Assembly: GCF_016587375.1 (NCBI RefSeq)
Contig: NZ_BNJG01000006.1
Span: forward strand, 1-64,000
Reading direction: 5' to 3'
DNA: 64,000 bases
Source: Ktedonobacter robiniae
GTDB lineage: Bacteria > Chloroflexota > Ktedonobacteria > Ktedonobacterales > Ktedonobacteraceae
Shown here one piece after another: positions 9,505-17,879 of the stretch. The notes beneath the pieces are model-generated. The model was not told where the DNA came from and did not search any database. It saw only the letters and a list, made by a program, of their open reading frames with translations. Each line of letters starts with the position of its first letter. The stretch's first letter is position 1. Position numbers and translations under genes: made by a program.

Positions 9505-11294
9505 TGATAGACCTCCTCAGTGGCAACGCTCAACAAATCGGCAAAGCGTGAAGTGGGGTCGGCAGCAAGAGCCAGCCGTGGCCCGTATTCGCGCACCTGC
9601 CCATCCTCCAGGACCAGGACGTCGTGAGCATATGCGATAGTGGCCAGCCGGTGAGCCACGATGATGCCGGTACGGCCTTCAAGTAACCGCCCCAGTGCTG
9701 TATGTACCAGCCGATCCGTGGCCGGGTCCAGACGCGAGGAGGCCTCGTCCAGGATGACTAGGTCTGGATCGAGCAGCAAGATACGGGCGCATGCCAGCAC
9801 CTGGGACTGCCCGGCGGAGAGCCCTGCCCCATCGGGCAAGAGCTGGGTATCCAGCCCACACGGCAGTTCCCGTAGCCAGTTCCCCAAACCCAGGGTATCC
9901 AGCGCGGCGCGAATACGCTCATCAGGTATGCTGTCATTGAAGAGCGTCAGGTTGTCGCGTACGCTGGCATGGAAAATGTTTACTTCCTGCGTGACCAGAC
10001 CAATGCGCGAGCGCAATGCCGAGAGATGAACTTCCCGCAGGTCCACTCCTCCCAGGCGCACTGCACCCGCCACAGGATCGTAGAAGCGCAGGAGGAGCCG
10101 TGTCAGCGTTGTTTTCCCGCTACCCGTGCGTCCCACCACGCCCAGCACACGGCCTGGCGCCAATGATATGTTAACGCCACGCAGGACTGGCGCATCCTCC
10201 GCATAACTAAATGAAACATTCTCGAATTCCACCGCCAGCGGTCCTGGCGGTAATGCCACGCCAGGGCCATCGATCACGCGTGGCCTGGTATTCAGGAGCG
10301 CCTCGACACGTGCCATACTGGCGTCTGCCTGTTGCAGATCCTGTACTTCGTTACGGATCTGTTCGGTCGGCTGGCGCAGCATCTCGGTACACTGAAAGAT
10401 CAAGTAGACCGCGCCAATGGTCAGTGTGCTAGATGTAAACAGCATGGCACTTAGGGCGAGCGCGGCCGCCGTGCCGAGGGCAAACAACCCCTGGCTGGTA
10501 GCGCCCAGGCCATAGCCCCACATCTGTGCCTTACGTGTGATGGCCAGCCACGAGCGCATCACCTCGGCGCAGCGGCGCAGGACAAACGCGCCCGCTCCGC
10601 TGGAGCGGATATCTTGCAGGCCAGCCAGGTATTCACCCAGGAAACCATAGAAATCAGCGCTGGCCTGGCGCTCCGCCGCCCAGGAAGGTGTGGCAGCGGC
10701 GCGGATGCGCAGCATACCCGTCAGGGCCAGTACGACAAAGACGCTCATTCCCAGGCCTACCCGCCAGTCCACGTGATAGAGTAGCCCGAGGACGCCTATC
10801 AGCAAGACGGCGTTGCCGAGCACATACACCACAAAGCGGGAGAAGAAGCGAGCCAGGGTGGCGACATCGCCATCCACGCGCTCGATTAACTCGCCCGGCG
10901 TATGGGCCGTGTGAAAAGAGGCATCTAGCCGGAGTAGGTGAGCCACCAGGTCGGCGCGCAATGTGTTGGTGGCCGTCCAACTCACATTTTCGGCCACGTA
11001 GGTTTCGGCGACAGCCAGGCCCTGCCCCGCCAGCGCCAGGACCATGGTCAACAGTGCTAGAATGATCAGATTATGCAGATCCCCGCCAGAGGTGGCCTGA
11101 TCGATAAAGTAGCTTGCGACCAGCGGTGTCATCACCTGTACAGAAATGGTGCCAACCAGGATCAGAGCCAGCAGGGCCATGCGCGGCCACTGGGGGCGCA
11201 GATAGCGGGCCAACAGCCGCCAGTAACGATTGAGAGCATGAAAGAGGTAAGTGGTCAGGAAGCGCCAGTAGCGTCTTAACTGAACGTATATCAA
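9501..11294 (-). CDS. ABC exporter half-transporter, catalytic-site subunit
   Basis: 597 aa: TM domain followed by an ABC domain with Walker A GRTGSGKTT (about 385), signature LSAGQSQV (about 491) and Walker B VILDEASSRLD with the catalytic Glu intact. The signature deviates from LSGGQ. In a heterodimer that weak signature faces the Asp-type Walker B of the partner (degenerate site), while this protein's Walker A/B faces the partner's perfect LSGGQ (consensus site). Start is TTG at 11294 behind AAAGGAAG. It is first in the two-gene operon; the 570-bp leader upstream is described separately. Confidence 0.92.
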   Translation of the reverse strand: MIYVQLRRYWRFLTTYLFHALNRYWRLLARYLRPQWPRMALLALILVGTISVQVMTPLVASYFIDQATSGGDLHNLIILALLTMVLALAGQGLAVAETYVAENVSWTATNTLRADLVAHLLRLDASFHTAHTPGELIERVDGDVATLARFFSRFVVYVLGNAVLLIGVLGLLYHVDWRVGLGMSVFVVLALTGMLRIRAAATPSWAAERQASADFYGFLGEYLAGLQDIRSSGAGAFVLRRCAEVMRSWLAITRKAQMWGYGLGATSQGLFALGTAAALALSAMLFTSSTLTIGAVYLIFQCTEMLRQPTEQIRNEVQDLQQADASMARVEALLNTRPRVIDGPGVALPPGPLAVEFENVSFSYAEDAPVLRGVNISLAPGRVLGVVGRTGSGKTTLTRLLLRFYDPVAGAVRLGGVDLREVHLSALRSRIGLVTQEVNIFHASVRDNLTLFNDSIPDERIRAALDTLGLGNWLRELPCGLDTQLLPDGAGLSAGQSQVLACARILLLDPDLVILDEASSRLDPATDRLVHTALGRLLEGRTGIIVAHRLATIAYAHDVLVLEDGQVREYGPRLALAADPTSRFADLLSVATEEVYQ

Positions 11295-11866
11295 ACTTGT
11301 TTCTTCCTTTGTCTATTGCGGAACATGAGGACACACGGTACACGTGTGCAGCATAAGAGCATAGCCTACGACAAGGTAAGGCTATGTGTGGTGGGGAAGC
11401 GGTGATGCTGAAGGGGAGACAATGTGTAACCGCGTACGATACGCAGGCAAGCAAAAGTAGCCCTCTGAGGCGAAGTGGGCCGATTCTGAAGCGTGAAAAG
11501 AACGTCTACAGAAGAGCGGAAAACTATCTGTAGCTTCTCGAAGAAGGGTATGGCCGTATATTGAAGCGCACAATCATCGCAATGACTCGCGGAGAGACGA
11601 CCTTACCTAGTTGTAGACACAGCTCACTTCGTTTAGCAACACCTTAGCTGTGATTAAGTGCATGGTAGATTGGACCTCCAAAAATAAGATAAGCTCATAA
11701 TAACCCATGCTTACCCGAATGTCAAGCCGAAATTGAGCGGTGGATCAAAACACTCACCCATTATAGCGATGTTTTTCTGCAAGGGAGCGATCACTATCGG
11801 CGCTGTGCAAGTACTCAGCCATAGGCAGAGGTGATGCGCGACTGCGCATCACCTCTGTTTGTATTC
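11295..11866. other. intergenic leader region of the ABC operon with a coding scrap
   Basis: No full gene is seen. On the minus strand an 8-bp hairpin (11360-11367 with 11379-11386) lies upstream of the ABC RBS. A 17-codon minus frame (11524-11577) is followed by a 7-bp hairpin, CTACAGA/TCTGTAG, a weak candidate leader peptide with no T-run. On the plus strand 11714-11824 reads 36 codons in one frame (CQAEIERWIKTLTHYSDVF and onward) to a TAG, resembling the tail of a lost gene, perhaps a transposase. None is certain. Confidence 0.35.
11826..11857. terminator. 14-bp hairpin after the MFS gene
   Basis: Arms 11826-11839 and 11844-11857 are perfectly complementary with a 4-nt loop, 10 bp beyond the stop of the minus-strand MFS gene. 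It is the likely terminator of that transcript. Confidence 0.7.
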
Positions 11867-13117
11867 CTACTGAGCCGCGTCAGGCACAGGTAGCGAGGCC
11901 TGGCGAACTCGCTTATTCAAGGTGGTGGCGATGGCTAGGAGGATCAGCCAGCTTCCCAGGAGCAGCGCGCTCACCTTGGCACCCATGCTTTGAATGAGCA
12001 ATCCACCGAGAATGGCGCCCAGAGATTGCGCGCCCCGGGTCATCAATTGCACTGTGCTGCTCATGCGGCCCCGCATGGTATCGGGGGTCGCCGTGAGGCG
12101 GTAGGTGTCAAGCGCGATAGAATAGATGGGGGCAACCAGTTCTTCCGCAGCGGCGATACAGCCCATCACGATGGCATTTGGGGCAATCGCGTAGAGAGGA
12201 AACATCAAGGCTTCGAGCCAGAGCATACTGATCGCGATGGTGCCGAAGGAGAAGCGCCGACGTACCCAGTTGCTGGCGAGATTCCCGATCACCGCTCCAA
12301 TCGCTGCCGCTGTGAAGATGGCCCCGATCCCGCCAGGGGAGGTATGAAGCTCCTGCGCCAGGATAAGGATTACCAGGTACCCGGCGCCATAGCGCAGGCT
12401 GTCCGCGCCGTTGACGAGGGTGAGAAACCTGAGCAAGGGCTGTTGCCACAACCAGGAAAAGCCCTCGGTGAGGGACTGGTGCCATGGAAGCCGCACCCCC
12501 TCTTGTTGACTGCTCTGGAAATTTCCGCGCATGAGGCGCAATGAAAAGACCGACACGCCAAAGGAAAGGGCATTCGCCAGGAAGGGGAAGGCGCTCCCCA
12601 GGCTATAGAGAGTCCCCCCAAGGAGCGAGCCAAAGGTGCGTATCCCCGAGTACGCCGCCTGGGACTGGGAAAGAGCGGCAGGAAGCTGCTCCTGTGTTAC
12701 CACGTTGGGCAACGAGGCCGCGTTCGCGACGCTAAACAGGGTTCCGAGCACGCCTGCCAGCGTCACCATGATATAGATGTGGAGCATGGTCAGCACATGG
12801 AACCAGAAGGCCAGGGGAATACTCAGGATCAAGAGCATGCGCCCGGCGTCGCAGAGCAGCATGACGCGTTTACGGTCCCAGGTGTCCACAAGCACGCCCG
12901 CGATGGGACCGACCACCAGCATTGCTATTGTGCTCAAGCTTACGGCGATACCAGCCTGGAGCGCCGAACCAGTGAGGGCTAAGATCAGCAGCGGGAGCGC
13001 GATAAATTGTTGCTGATCGCCAACAAACGAAACAAGTTGACCACTCAGCAAGAGCAGGTAGTCACGATTGCGCCAGAGAGACTGCGTAGAGGTCGCGTTC
13101 TCTTTCTGAGATAGCAT
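11867..13117 (-). CDS. MFS exporter (EntS/MFS_3-like)
   Basis: 416 aa with about 12 hydrophobic segments. The loop 2-3 motif GVLVDTWDRKRVM is that of drug/siderophore-type MFS exporters. I choose ATG 13117 because TGGAG sits 9 nt upstream; earlier in-frame starts would read through a terminator hairpin. It is preceded by a strong promoter, a leader peptide gene and two tandem terminators, so expression is probably controlled by attenuation, as for antibiotic-inducible exporters. The substrate is unknown. Confidence 0.9.
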   Translation of the reverse strand: MLSQKENATSTQSLWRNRDYLLLLSGQLVSFVGDQQQFIALPLLILALTGSALQAGIAVSLSTIAMLVVGPIAGVLVDTWDRKRVMLLCDAGRMLLILSIPLAFWFHVLTMLHIYIMVTLAGVLGTLFSVANAASLPNVVTQEQLPAALSQSQAAYSGIRTFGSLLGGTLYSLGSAFPFLANALSFGVSVFSLRLMRGNFQSSQQEGVRLPWHQSLTEGFSWLWQQPLLRFLTLVNGADSLRYGAGYLVILILAQELHTSPGGIGAIFTAAAIGAVIGNLASNWVRRRFSFGTIAISMLWLEALMFPLYAIAPNAIVMGCIAAAEELVAPIYSIALDTYRLTATPDTMRGRMSSTVQLMTRGAQSLGAILGGLLIQSMGAKVSALLLGSWLILLAIATTLNKRVRQASLPVPDAAQ

Positions 13118-13184
13118 GTAAAAAAACTCCATTCTCACGATGTAGGGTAGAGAGGCATCCATACAGGGTGTGTCCCCTATGTAG

Positions 13185-13228
13185 AAAAAGGCCGTGGGCA
13201 AAGACATATGGCTCACCCCGGCCTTTTT
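13185..13228 (-). terminator. attenuator hairpin 2 in the MFS leader
   Basis: Transcribed leftward, AAAAAGGCCGGGG (13228-13216) pairs with CCCACGGCCTTTTT (13198-13185), one bulge, ending in a T-run. It lies about 70 nt before the MFS start. Its 3' arm can also pair with the 5' arm of hairpin 1 (GCCGTGGG with CCCACGGC), giving mutually exclusive folds. Confidence 0.75.
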
Positions 13229-13256
13229 CTCGTCGAGAAATGGAGTGGAAAAGAAA

Positions 13257-13292
13257 AGCCGTGGGCGAGATCTGTATGTGTCACCCACGGCT
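13257..13292 (-). terminator. attenuator hairpin 1 in the MFS leader
   Basis: AGCCGTGGG and CCCACGGCT pair perfectly around an 18-nt loop and are followed leftward by TTTTCTTTT (13256-13249), a standard intrinsic terminator. It begins about 20 nt after the leader peptide stop, the geometry of ribosome-mediated attenuation. Confidence 0.8.
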
Positions 13293-13311
13293 TGTGCATT
13301 TGACGTTCTGG

Positions 13312-13455
13312 CTAGCTTTTTTCTCTCCAGCTTCGCGTCAATGACCCCCTGAAAAAGGGCATAGTGAGGCCTTGGGCGACACGAAACGCGTTAACACACG
13401 CGTAACGAGAGCGAAAGCACCACGCGCTGGTGGGCTGTATCGTCGCGCTAACCAT
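13312..13455 (-). CDS. putative regulatory leader peptide of the MFS gene
   Basis: 47-codon frame from ATG 13455, preceded by AAAGGG at 7-8 nt and ending in TAG 13312-13314 just before terminator hairpin 1. It begins MVSATIQPTSAW and is rich in Arg and aromatic residues, with no run of one amino acid. It therefore looks like a sensor of general ribosome stalling (for example by an antibiotic) rather than of one amino acid. A longer in-frame ATG (13494) just after the promoter is possible. Function is inferred from position only. Confidence 0.55.
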   Translation of the reverse strand: MVSATIQPTSAWCFRSRYACVNAFRVAQGLTMPFFRGSLTRSWREKS

Positions 13456-13507
13456 CAATATCCCTTTCTTTACTTTGCTACTGGAGTTGTGCATTGAGAT
13501 AAGCCGA

Positions 13508-13536
13508 ATGATAGCATATCTCTGCCTGGCAGTCAA
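13508..13536 (-). promoter_or_regulatory. sigma70-type promoter of the MFS leader
   Basis: On the minus strand TTGACT (13536-13531) and TATCAT (13513-13508) are separated by exactly 17 nt. Transcription would start near 13500, about 45 nt before the leader peptide ATG and 380 nt before the MFS gene. Confidence 0.7.
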
Positions 13537-13563
13537 ACAAGCTTCACTGCTGAAAGGCGGGAC

Positions 13564-15939
13564 TTATACGTCTCTCTGGCGCCTGATATGGAGCAATGCC
13601 CAGATTTTCTCTGGTGTAAGCGGCATGTCAATGGTGGTAATACCAAGAGGGAAGAGTGCATCTAGCACGGCATTGACGATAGCTGGTGGCGCACCAATAC
13701 AACCTGACTCAGCCACGCCCTTAGCCCCCAGGGGATTAAACGGTGAGGGCGTCTCGACGAAATCGGTGATAAAGGCAGGGAGCATATGCGCAAGGGGCAA
13801 GGCGTAATTCATGAGTGTACCGCTGAGAAGCTGTCCATCCTCATCATAGACAACTTCTTCGTATAATGCCTGCCCAATACCCTGGGCTAGAGAGCCATGG
13901 ACCTGTGCCTCCGCCAGCTCATGCTGGAGAATACGCCCACAATCATCGACGGCAACATAGTTGAGTATCTGTATCTCACCAGTATCAGGATCAATCTCCA
14001 CGACAGCGAGATGCGCCCCCGAAGCATAGGCCGCACCAGCGGGACTATACTCACGCCACGCCGCCAGTCCCTCAATTGGCGTTCCGTTTGCGGGATTGGC
14101 GACTTCACGCTCGATCAGTTCAGGCTGTTCCTCAACTTGGCGCGCCAGGTCTCCAAGGGGTATAGCTCGTGTAGGTGTCCCACGAACACTGATACGTCCC
14201 TGCTCCAGTACCATGTCGGCTGTGGAAACCTCTAGGAGACACGCGGCATAGTGAAGCGCTTTGTCTCTAACGGCTTCCGCAGCCAGTAGAACGGCCGAGC
14301 CAGTTACCTGAGTGATGCGACTCCCAAAGGTCCCCACACTATAGCCAGGCAGGCTACTATTATTCATACGTACCTCTACCTGCTCATCTGGCAACTGGAA
14401 GACAGTAGCCGCGATATGGGCAAGGGTAGTGAAGTGACCCTGACCATTATGGGCCACGCCGCATTGTACCAGGATGGTACCATTGCGCCTGATGCGTACA
14501 GTTGCGGCTTCGCGTGGCATATGGGCGGGAGGAGTCACGCTATCGCCCGACAGTTCGATAAAGGAGGCGAGGCCGATACCCAACAGCCTGGAATGTGCAC
14601 TGGCTCGAGACGCTCGTTGCCTGGCGCGCCAGCCTGGGTAATCGCCCAATTCCAGGACACGCTCAAGGGTGGCCTGGTAGTTGCCACTATCATAGACCAC
14701 ACCTGTGACTGTGCGATACGGAAAATCCTGGGGTGCGATAAAATTACGACGGCGCACCTCCGCAGGATCGATATCCAGTTCGTGTGCAATGCGATCCATG
14801 ACACGTTCCACAATATAGGTCGCCTCGGGTCGGCCTGCACCCCGGTAGGGAGCAGTGGTGGCTTTATTTGTAAATACGCCAATGACTTCGCTCTCAATCG
14901 CCTGTACCCGGTATGGTCCGCATAACATGAGTGGAACACGTGTAGGCACCATCGTTGTCGTCGCAACGAGAAAGGCGCCCAGGTCGGCCAGGGAACGCAG
15001 TTTCAAGCCAAGTAATATTCCATCTGTCTGAAAGGCGGCCTCAATATCGTGTATCTGTCCACGCCCCTGAGACTGAGCCTGCAAGTTCTCATCACGTTGC
15101 TCAATCCATTTGACCGGGCGCTTGTGTGTCATCGCCAGGTAGGCGGCAACCACTTCCTCACCCAGAAAGACATTCTTGGCCCCAAAGGCTCCCCCAACCT
15201 CGGCATTGTGTACGAGAATCTTCCCGATATCCAGCCCCAGGAACATGGCCAGTGTCTCGCGGACACGAAAAATTGCTTGCGACGAAACCCAGGCTGAAAG
15301 TTGTCCACTGTCCGGGTCAAAGTCAAACATACAAGCCCGCGACTCAAGAGAACTGGGCGCGAGCCGCTGATTCTCCAGGCGCAGGCGTAGGACATGATCG
15401 GCTCGTGCAAAGGCTGCCTCGCTCTCCCCACCACGCAGGTGATGCACAAAGGCCACATTTGATCCAAGATCCTCGTAGAGGAGAGGCGCCTCCGCCTCCA
15501 TGGCTTGCTCTAGATCAACCACGGCTGGCAGCACCTCGTACTCCACATCAATGAGGTCGCGCGCATCCTCTGCGATGGGCAGGGTCTCAGCCAGGATAAC
15601 GGCAACAGGGTCGCCAACGTAGCGCGCTCGCTCTACCGCCAATGGATGTCGCCCGGGATCGAAGACACCCGGCATTGGGCCGGTAGGCAATGTGGGTAGC
15701 GCGCCCACCAGTTCAGCGCCCGTAAAGACACCCACGACCCCAATCAATGAGCGAGCTTCATCCAAATGGATGCGCACGATCCTGGCATGAGCGTAGGGAC
15801 TACGTACCACCAGCATGTGTAGCGCCGGAGGGCGTCCTACAGGTGATCTAAGGTCATCAACATAGTGGGCGTTGCCTGTTAGCGCCGTGTAATCCTCTCT
15901 GCGGCGCCCCGCATGAAATGGTTGAAAAGGTTTCTGCAT
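13564..15939 (-). CDS. xanthine dehydrogenase/CoxL-family molybdopterin-binding large subunit
   Basis: 791 aa. Substrate hydroxylation by the Mo(MCD) cofactor. Visible motifs: VGGAFGAK (248-255), active loop PYRGAGRPEA (364-373) and GAKGVAESG with the catalytic Glu744. The loop is of the form II/aldehyde-oxidase type (AYRGAGR), not the AYRCSFR loop of true CO dehydrogenase, so it is probably an aldehyde, purine or N-heterocycle hydroxylase. The FAD (CoxM-like) and 2Fe-2S (CoxS-like) subunits it needs are absent here. It is divergent from a FadR-type regulator. ATG 15939 has a purine-rich GGAAAGAGAGGG upstream. Confidence 0.93.
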   Translation of the reverse strand: MQKPFQPFHAGRRREDYTALTGNAHYVDDLRSPVGRPPALHMLVVRSPYAHARIVRIHLDEARSLIGVVGVFTGAELVGALPTLPTGPMPGVFDPGRHPLAVERARYVGDPVAVILAETLPIAEDARDLIDVEYEVLPAVVDLEQAMEAEAPLLYEDLGSNVAFVHHLRGGESEAAFARADHVLRLRLENQRLAPSSLESRACMFDFDPDSGQLSAWVSSQAIFRVRETLAMFLGLDIGKILVHNAEVGGAFGAKNVFLGEEVVAAYLAMTHKRPVKWIEQRDENLQAQSQGRGQIHDIEAAFQTDGILLGLKLRSLADLGAFLVATTTMVPTRVPLMLCGPYRVQAIESEVIGVFTNKATTAPYRGAGRPEATYIVERVMDRIAHELDIDPAEVRRRNFIAPQDFPYRTVTGVVYDSGNYQATLERVLELGDYPGWRARQRASRASAHSRLLGIGLASFIELSGDSVTPPAHMPREAATVRIRRNGTILVQCGVAHNGQGHFTTLAHIAATVFQLPDEQVEVRMNNSSLPGYSVGTFGSRITQVTGSAVLLAAEAVRDKALHYAACLLEVSTADMVLEQGRISVRGTPTRAIPLGDLARQVEEQPELIEREVANPANGTPIEGLAAWREYSPAGAAYASGAHLAVVEIDPDTGEIQILNYVAVDDCGRILQHELAEAQVHGSLAQGIGQALYEEVVYDEDGQLLSGTLMNYALPLAHMLPAFITDFVETPSPFNPLGAKGVAESGCIGAPPAIVNAVLDALFPLGITTIDMPLTPEKIWALLHIRRQRDV

Positions 15940-16118
15940 AGCGCCCTCTCTTTCCTAGTGGGTAGTAGCTTCTGTCATTATCAGGGAGATTTTTATATCA
16001 CTCAGCACAAAATAATAATTGAACTGTAGAAAGAGAATATCCTTTGGTTGCTTAGAATAGATATGGTTGTAATAATATATTCTTATTGGATACAAAAAAT
16101 ATATGATGCTGTTTAGTA

Positions 16119-16159
16119 TTGACTTTTATTTATATAGTTAGTATGATGATTATATCATC
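16119..16159 (+). promoter_or_regulatory. promoter with overlapping palindromic operator before the FadR-type gene
   Basis: TTGACT (16119-16124) and TATGAT (16142-16147) are 17 nt apart. The near-palindrome GATGAT-TAT-ATCATC (16145-16159) overlaps the -10 box, as expected for autorepression by a GntR-family protein. It lies in a markedly AT-rich stretch (15960-16200) between the divergent Mo-hydroxylase and regulator genes; nothing else was recognised there. Confidence 0.6.
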
Positions 16160-16219
16160 CTATCCCTGTAGATTTGGATAACATGTATTTATAGGGACTT
16201 TTCAGGAAATATAGCACTT

Positions 16220-16927
16220 ATGTATGAGCCAATTCAAACGGCTAAGGTTTTCAAGCAGATTGCTGAACAAATTGAGCAGCGCATTCTCAATGGCGAATTG
16301 CGCAACGGAGACCGGCTACCAACAGAGGTTGACCTGGCGAAACAGTTTCATGTCAGCCGAACCGCTGTGCGTGAAGCCATGAAAATTCTGGCCCAGAAAG
16401 GGCTGGTGGACACGCGACCGGGGCGTGGAACAATTGTCATTGACGGCGCGCATACCGCGCTCCAGAGCTCACTTGGGTTGGTCATGAAGTTGAAGTTGGG
16501 GGAGATGGGAGGGTCAGAGAATCTTTTGGAGGTACGCGAAATCCTGGAGACGGAGATTGCTGCAATCGCCGCGGAGCGTGCCACAGAGACAGAGATTACA
16601 GCCATGCGTGAAGCGATAGCAGTCATGGATGCACATATGCATGATGCCAACGCGTTTATTGTCGCAGACAATCGTTTCCACGAGGCCTTAGCACAGGCCA
16701 CACAAAATATTTTAATCCTCCTCCTGACCAATTCAATTGTGAACCTGCTGAGTGAACAACGCAAACAGATATTCTCCGTTGCGGGAGGCCCACAACGCGG
16801 TCAAATCCATCATAAGCGTATCTTTGAAAGCGTCATCAGGCGTGATGCAGAGGCCGCGCGTGCGGCCATGCGGGAGCATTTACGCCAGGTGCGCGAGGAT
16901 AGTGCTGGTCCTGCTCATCCTGCGTAG
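16220..16927 (+). CDS. FadR-subfamily GntR transcriptional regulator (FCD domain)
   Basis: 235 aa. N-terminal winged helix (IAEQIEQRILNGELRNGDRL, then DLAKQFHVSRTAVREAMKIL) and a C-terminal all-helical FCD ligand domain with VREILETEIAAIAAERA, DNRFHEALAQA and HKRIFESVIRRD supplying the usual metal/ligand residues. FCD regulators usually sense small carboxylates. It sits between the divergent Mo-hydroxylase gene and the downstream dehydrogenase operon and probably controls both. The next gene starts about 50 nt later. Confidence 0.92.
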   Translation: MYEPIQTAKVFKQIAEQIEQRILNGELRNGDRLPTEVDLAKQFHVSRTAVREAMKILAQKGLVDTRPGRGTIVIDGAHTALQSSLGLVMKLKLGEMGGSENLLEVREILETEIAAIAAERATETEITAMREAIAVMDAHMHDANAFIVADNRFHEALAQATQNILILLLTNSIVNLLSEQRKQIFSVAGGPQRGQIHHKRIFESVIRRDAEAARAAMREHLRQVREDSAGPAHPA

Positions 16928-16980
16928 TAGCTGTCTTGTATGATCCAGTTTACGCTGTTTGTTTGCACTTGGAGGACGTT

Positions 16981-17861
16981 ATGGCTCATCTTGGCTTTAT
17001 CGGGCTAGGGGCAATGGGAGGCCGTGTCACAAAACGGCTTCTGGATGCCGGGCATACGGTGATAGGGTATAATCGCACTCGGTCGAAGGCACAATGGCTT
17101 CTCGATGCTGGCATGCGCTGGGAGGGCTCTCCGCGTGTGGTGGCTGAGGCGGCAGACATTCTCTTTACCATGGTCACCAATACCGACGCGTTACACCAGG
17201 TATTTCATGGCCCCGATGGCATTCTGTCCGGCCTGAGCGCTGGAAAAATCTACATTGATATGAGTACGGTCAGCCCCTCGGCTTCGCGCCACCTGGCCAC
17301 CCAGGTGACCGCAAAGGAAGCGCATATGCTCGACTCACCCGTGTCTGGGAGTGTCATTACGCTTGAGCAAGGGAAACTCTCGCTGATGGTTGGGGGCGAA
17401 AAAGCTATTTTTGAGCAGGTGCTGCCGATCTTGCAGGATATCGGACCAACCGTCAACTATGTTGGCGAAAATGGCCTGGCGGTCTTGATGAAAATCGCTA
17501 TTAACCTGAATTTGCAGGTGCAAATAGAGGGCTTCTATGAAGGCTTACTCTTAGCCGTCAAGGGAGGCATCCCCTGGAGACGGCGCTTGAGGTCATGCTC
17601 AATAGCGTCGTTGCCTCTCCCTCACTCAAGTATCGCACTCCCTTTATCCTCAACATGCCTGAAGAGGCCTGGTTTGATGTGAACATGATGCAGAAAGATA
17701 TGCTGTTGGCGGAAGAACTGGGGCGACAACTCGATGTGGCGCTTCCCAGTGTTGCCCTCAGCAATCAGTTACTGACGGCGGCCCGCGCCCAGGGCCTGGC
17801 CAAGCATGACTTCGCCATCGTCTACAAGGTTTTGGCTCGTATGTCCGGCATCGATCTGTAA
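16981..17861 (+). pseudogene. 3-hydroxyisobutyrate dehydrogenase-like enzyme, single frameshift
   Basis: With one base restored this is a full ~293-aa beta-hydroxyacid dehydrogenase: Rossmann GFIGLGAMGG at the N-terminus, substrate loop DSPVSGSV (118-125), catalytic Lys171 in LMKIAIN and the C-terminal helical domain. ATG 16981 follows TTGGAGG. After KGGIP (about residue 197) the frame changes. Inserting one C in the CCCC run 17571-17574 restores IPLETALEVML and the rest to TAA 17861. It is either a recent mutation or a homopolymer base-call error. It would oxidise a 3-hydroxy acid to a semialdehyde or oxo acid for the E1/E2 complex downstream. Confidence 0.85.
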
Positions 17862-17879
17862 TAGCTGCGGGAGAACGCC

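Noticed and set aside
11867..13288. Longer 473-aa version of the MFS protein starting near 13288
   Set aside because: The extra 57 codons lie over two terminator hairpins and lack an RBS; the ATG at 13117 has one.
13597..15467. Long frames antisense to the Mo hydroxylase gene
   Set aside because: They mirror high-GC codon structure of the real gene and carry no motifs or RBS.
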